From assembly GCA_021401465.1 (NCBI GenBank), contig JADDMT010000059.1, positions 1-64,000 of the forward strand: a DNA stretch of 64,000 bases. The letters are read 5' to 3'. This stretch comes from Teratosphaeria epicoccoides (taxonomy: Eukaryota > Ascomycota > Dothideomycetes > Mycosphaerellales > Teratosphaeriaceae). Made by a program: the position numbers and the translations under genes. Position 1 is the first letter of the stretch, and each line of letters opens with the position of its first letter. Shown in pieces: positions 63,726 to 64,000 of this stretch. Below the pieces are notes generated by a model. It made no database searches and was not told the origin of the DNA. It saw nothing but the letters and a program-made list of their open reading frames with translations.

Positions 63726-64000
63726 GACCATCCTTTGTATGCTGCTCAGATTGCTTTGTCGAGTCGTCAATTATACCGGGGTCCAAGGGCCTAATGACCC
63801 TTTTCAATACTCTCGCGCCTCACGCAATGTTTGATGCGCCATGACTTCGATTTTGAGGTCTCATCATGTGACTCCAAAGTCTCCGAGCTCCTGATGCGAC
63901 CTCTAACACATACGTGATCATGTGAAAGTGACGCACTTCCATCTGGTTCTGCTCCCGTTGCTGGGCAACACATTTCTAGCGTTAGGCGCAAGGATCTCGT
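63726..64000. other. right edge of window
   Basis: 275 bases after the broken gene; nothing recognised. Confidence 0.5.

Overview
The window is a compact, gene-rich piece of a filamentous ascomycete (Pezizomycotina) nuclear genome. The evidence is the many short introns (mostly 48-80 nt, with GTRNGT donors, CTRAY-type branch sites and YAG acceptors), the SAGA, TFIID and mRNA 3'-end factors of fungal type, a fungal CBM1-GH5 cellulase, a FET3-FTR1 iron pair, an orotidine decarboxylase with the long acidic insert of moulds, and a MoaA-MoaC locus of the cnxABC/MOCS1 type. Gene styles look most like Dothideomycetes (Capnodiales/Mycosphaerellales), but that placement is inference.

Layout. 0-20 kb holds housekeeping genes: TAF4 (-) and YSH1/CPSF73 (+) from a shared divergent promoter; a long purine-rich tract; a small heat-shock protein (-) with a clean step-type heat-shock element, divergent from a WRAP73/Wdr8-like WD protein (+); then a decayed stretch (about 10-14.1 kb) with a relic of a small secreted protein, a C2H2 zinc-finger gene with an internal tandem duplication, and a secreted histidine-phosphatase pseudogene carrying in-frame stops; SDO1 (-) and SPT20 (+) diverge; URA3 (-) follows.

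20-36 kb is an iron and small-enzyme region. FET3 (-) and FTR1 (+) diverge over 1.26 kb that holds four perfect ATCWGATAA sites, the motif bound by SreA/Fep1-type iron repressors. Next come a BTB-like protein, a VWA protein, a haem-degrading-domain (UPF0303-like) protein, an alpha/beta hydrolase, a PAP2 lipid phosphatase lacking one conserved arginine, and a PhoD-like phosphatase pseudogene.

36-50 kb: a CENP-X/MHF2-like histone-fold protein, a secreted CBM1-GH5 endoglucanase, phosphatidylinositol synthase, a NIPA-type magnesium transporter, a CBM48-like E-set protein and a PEX11-family peroxin.

50-64 kb: a PHD-finger protein and a tightly spaced unknown upstream, the molybdenum-cofactor locus (MoaA then MoaC, same strand) diverging from the NSUN5/Rcm1 rRNA methyltransferase, two disordered unknown proteins, and a broken zinc-finger-like gene at the right end.

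The most interesting points are: the MoaA/MoaC junction, where retention or removal of one intron would switch between a MoaA ending in Gly-Gly and a MoaA-MoaC fusion; the paired inverted GATA sites before FTR1; the regular GAA ladder before HSP20; and the run of decayed secreted or zinc-finger genes. No rRNA, tRNA, CRISPR, intact transposon or viral gene was recognised.
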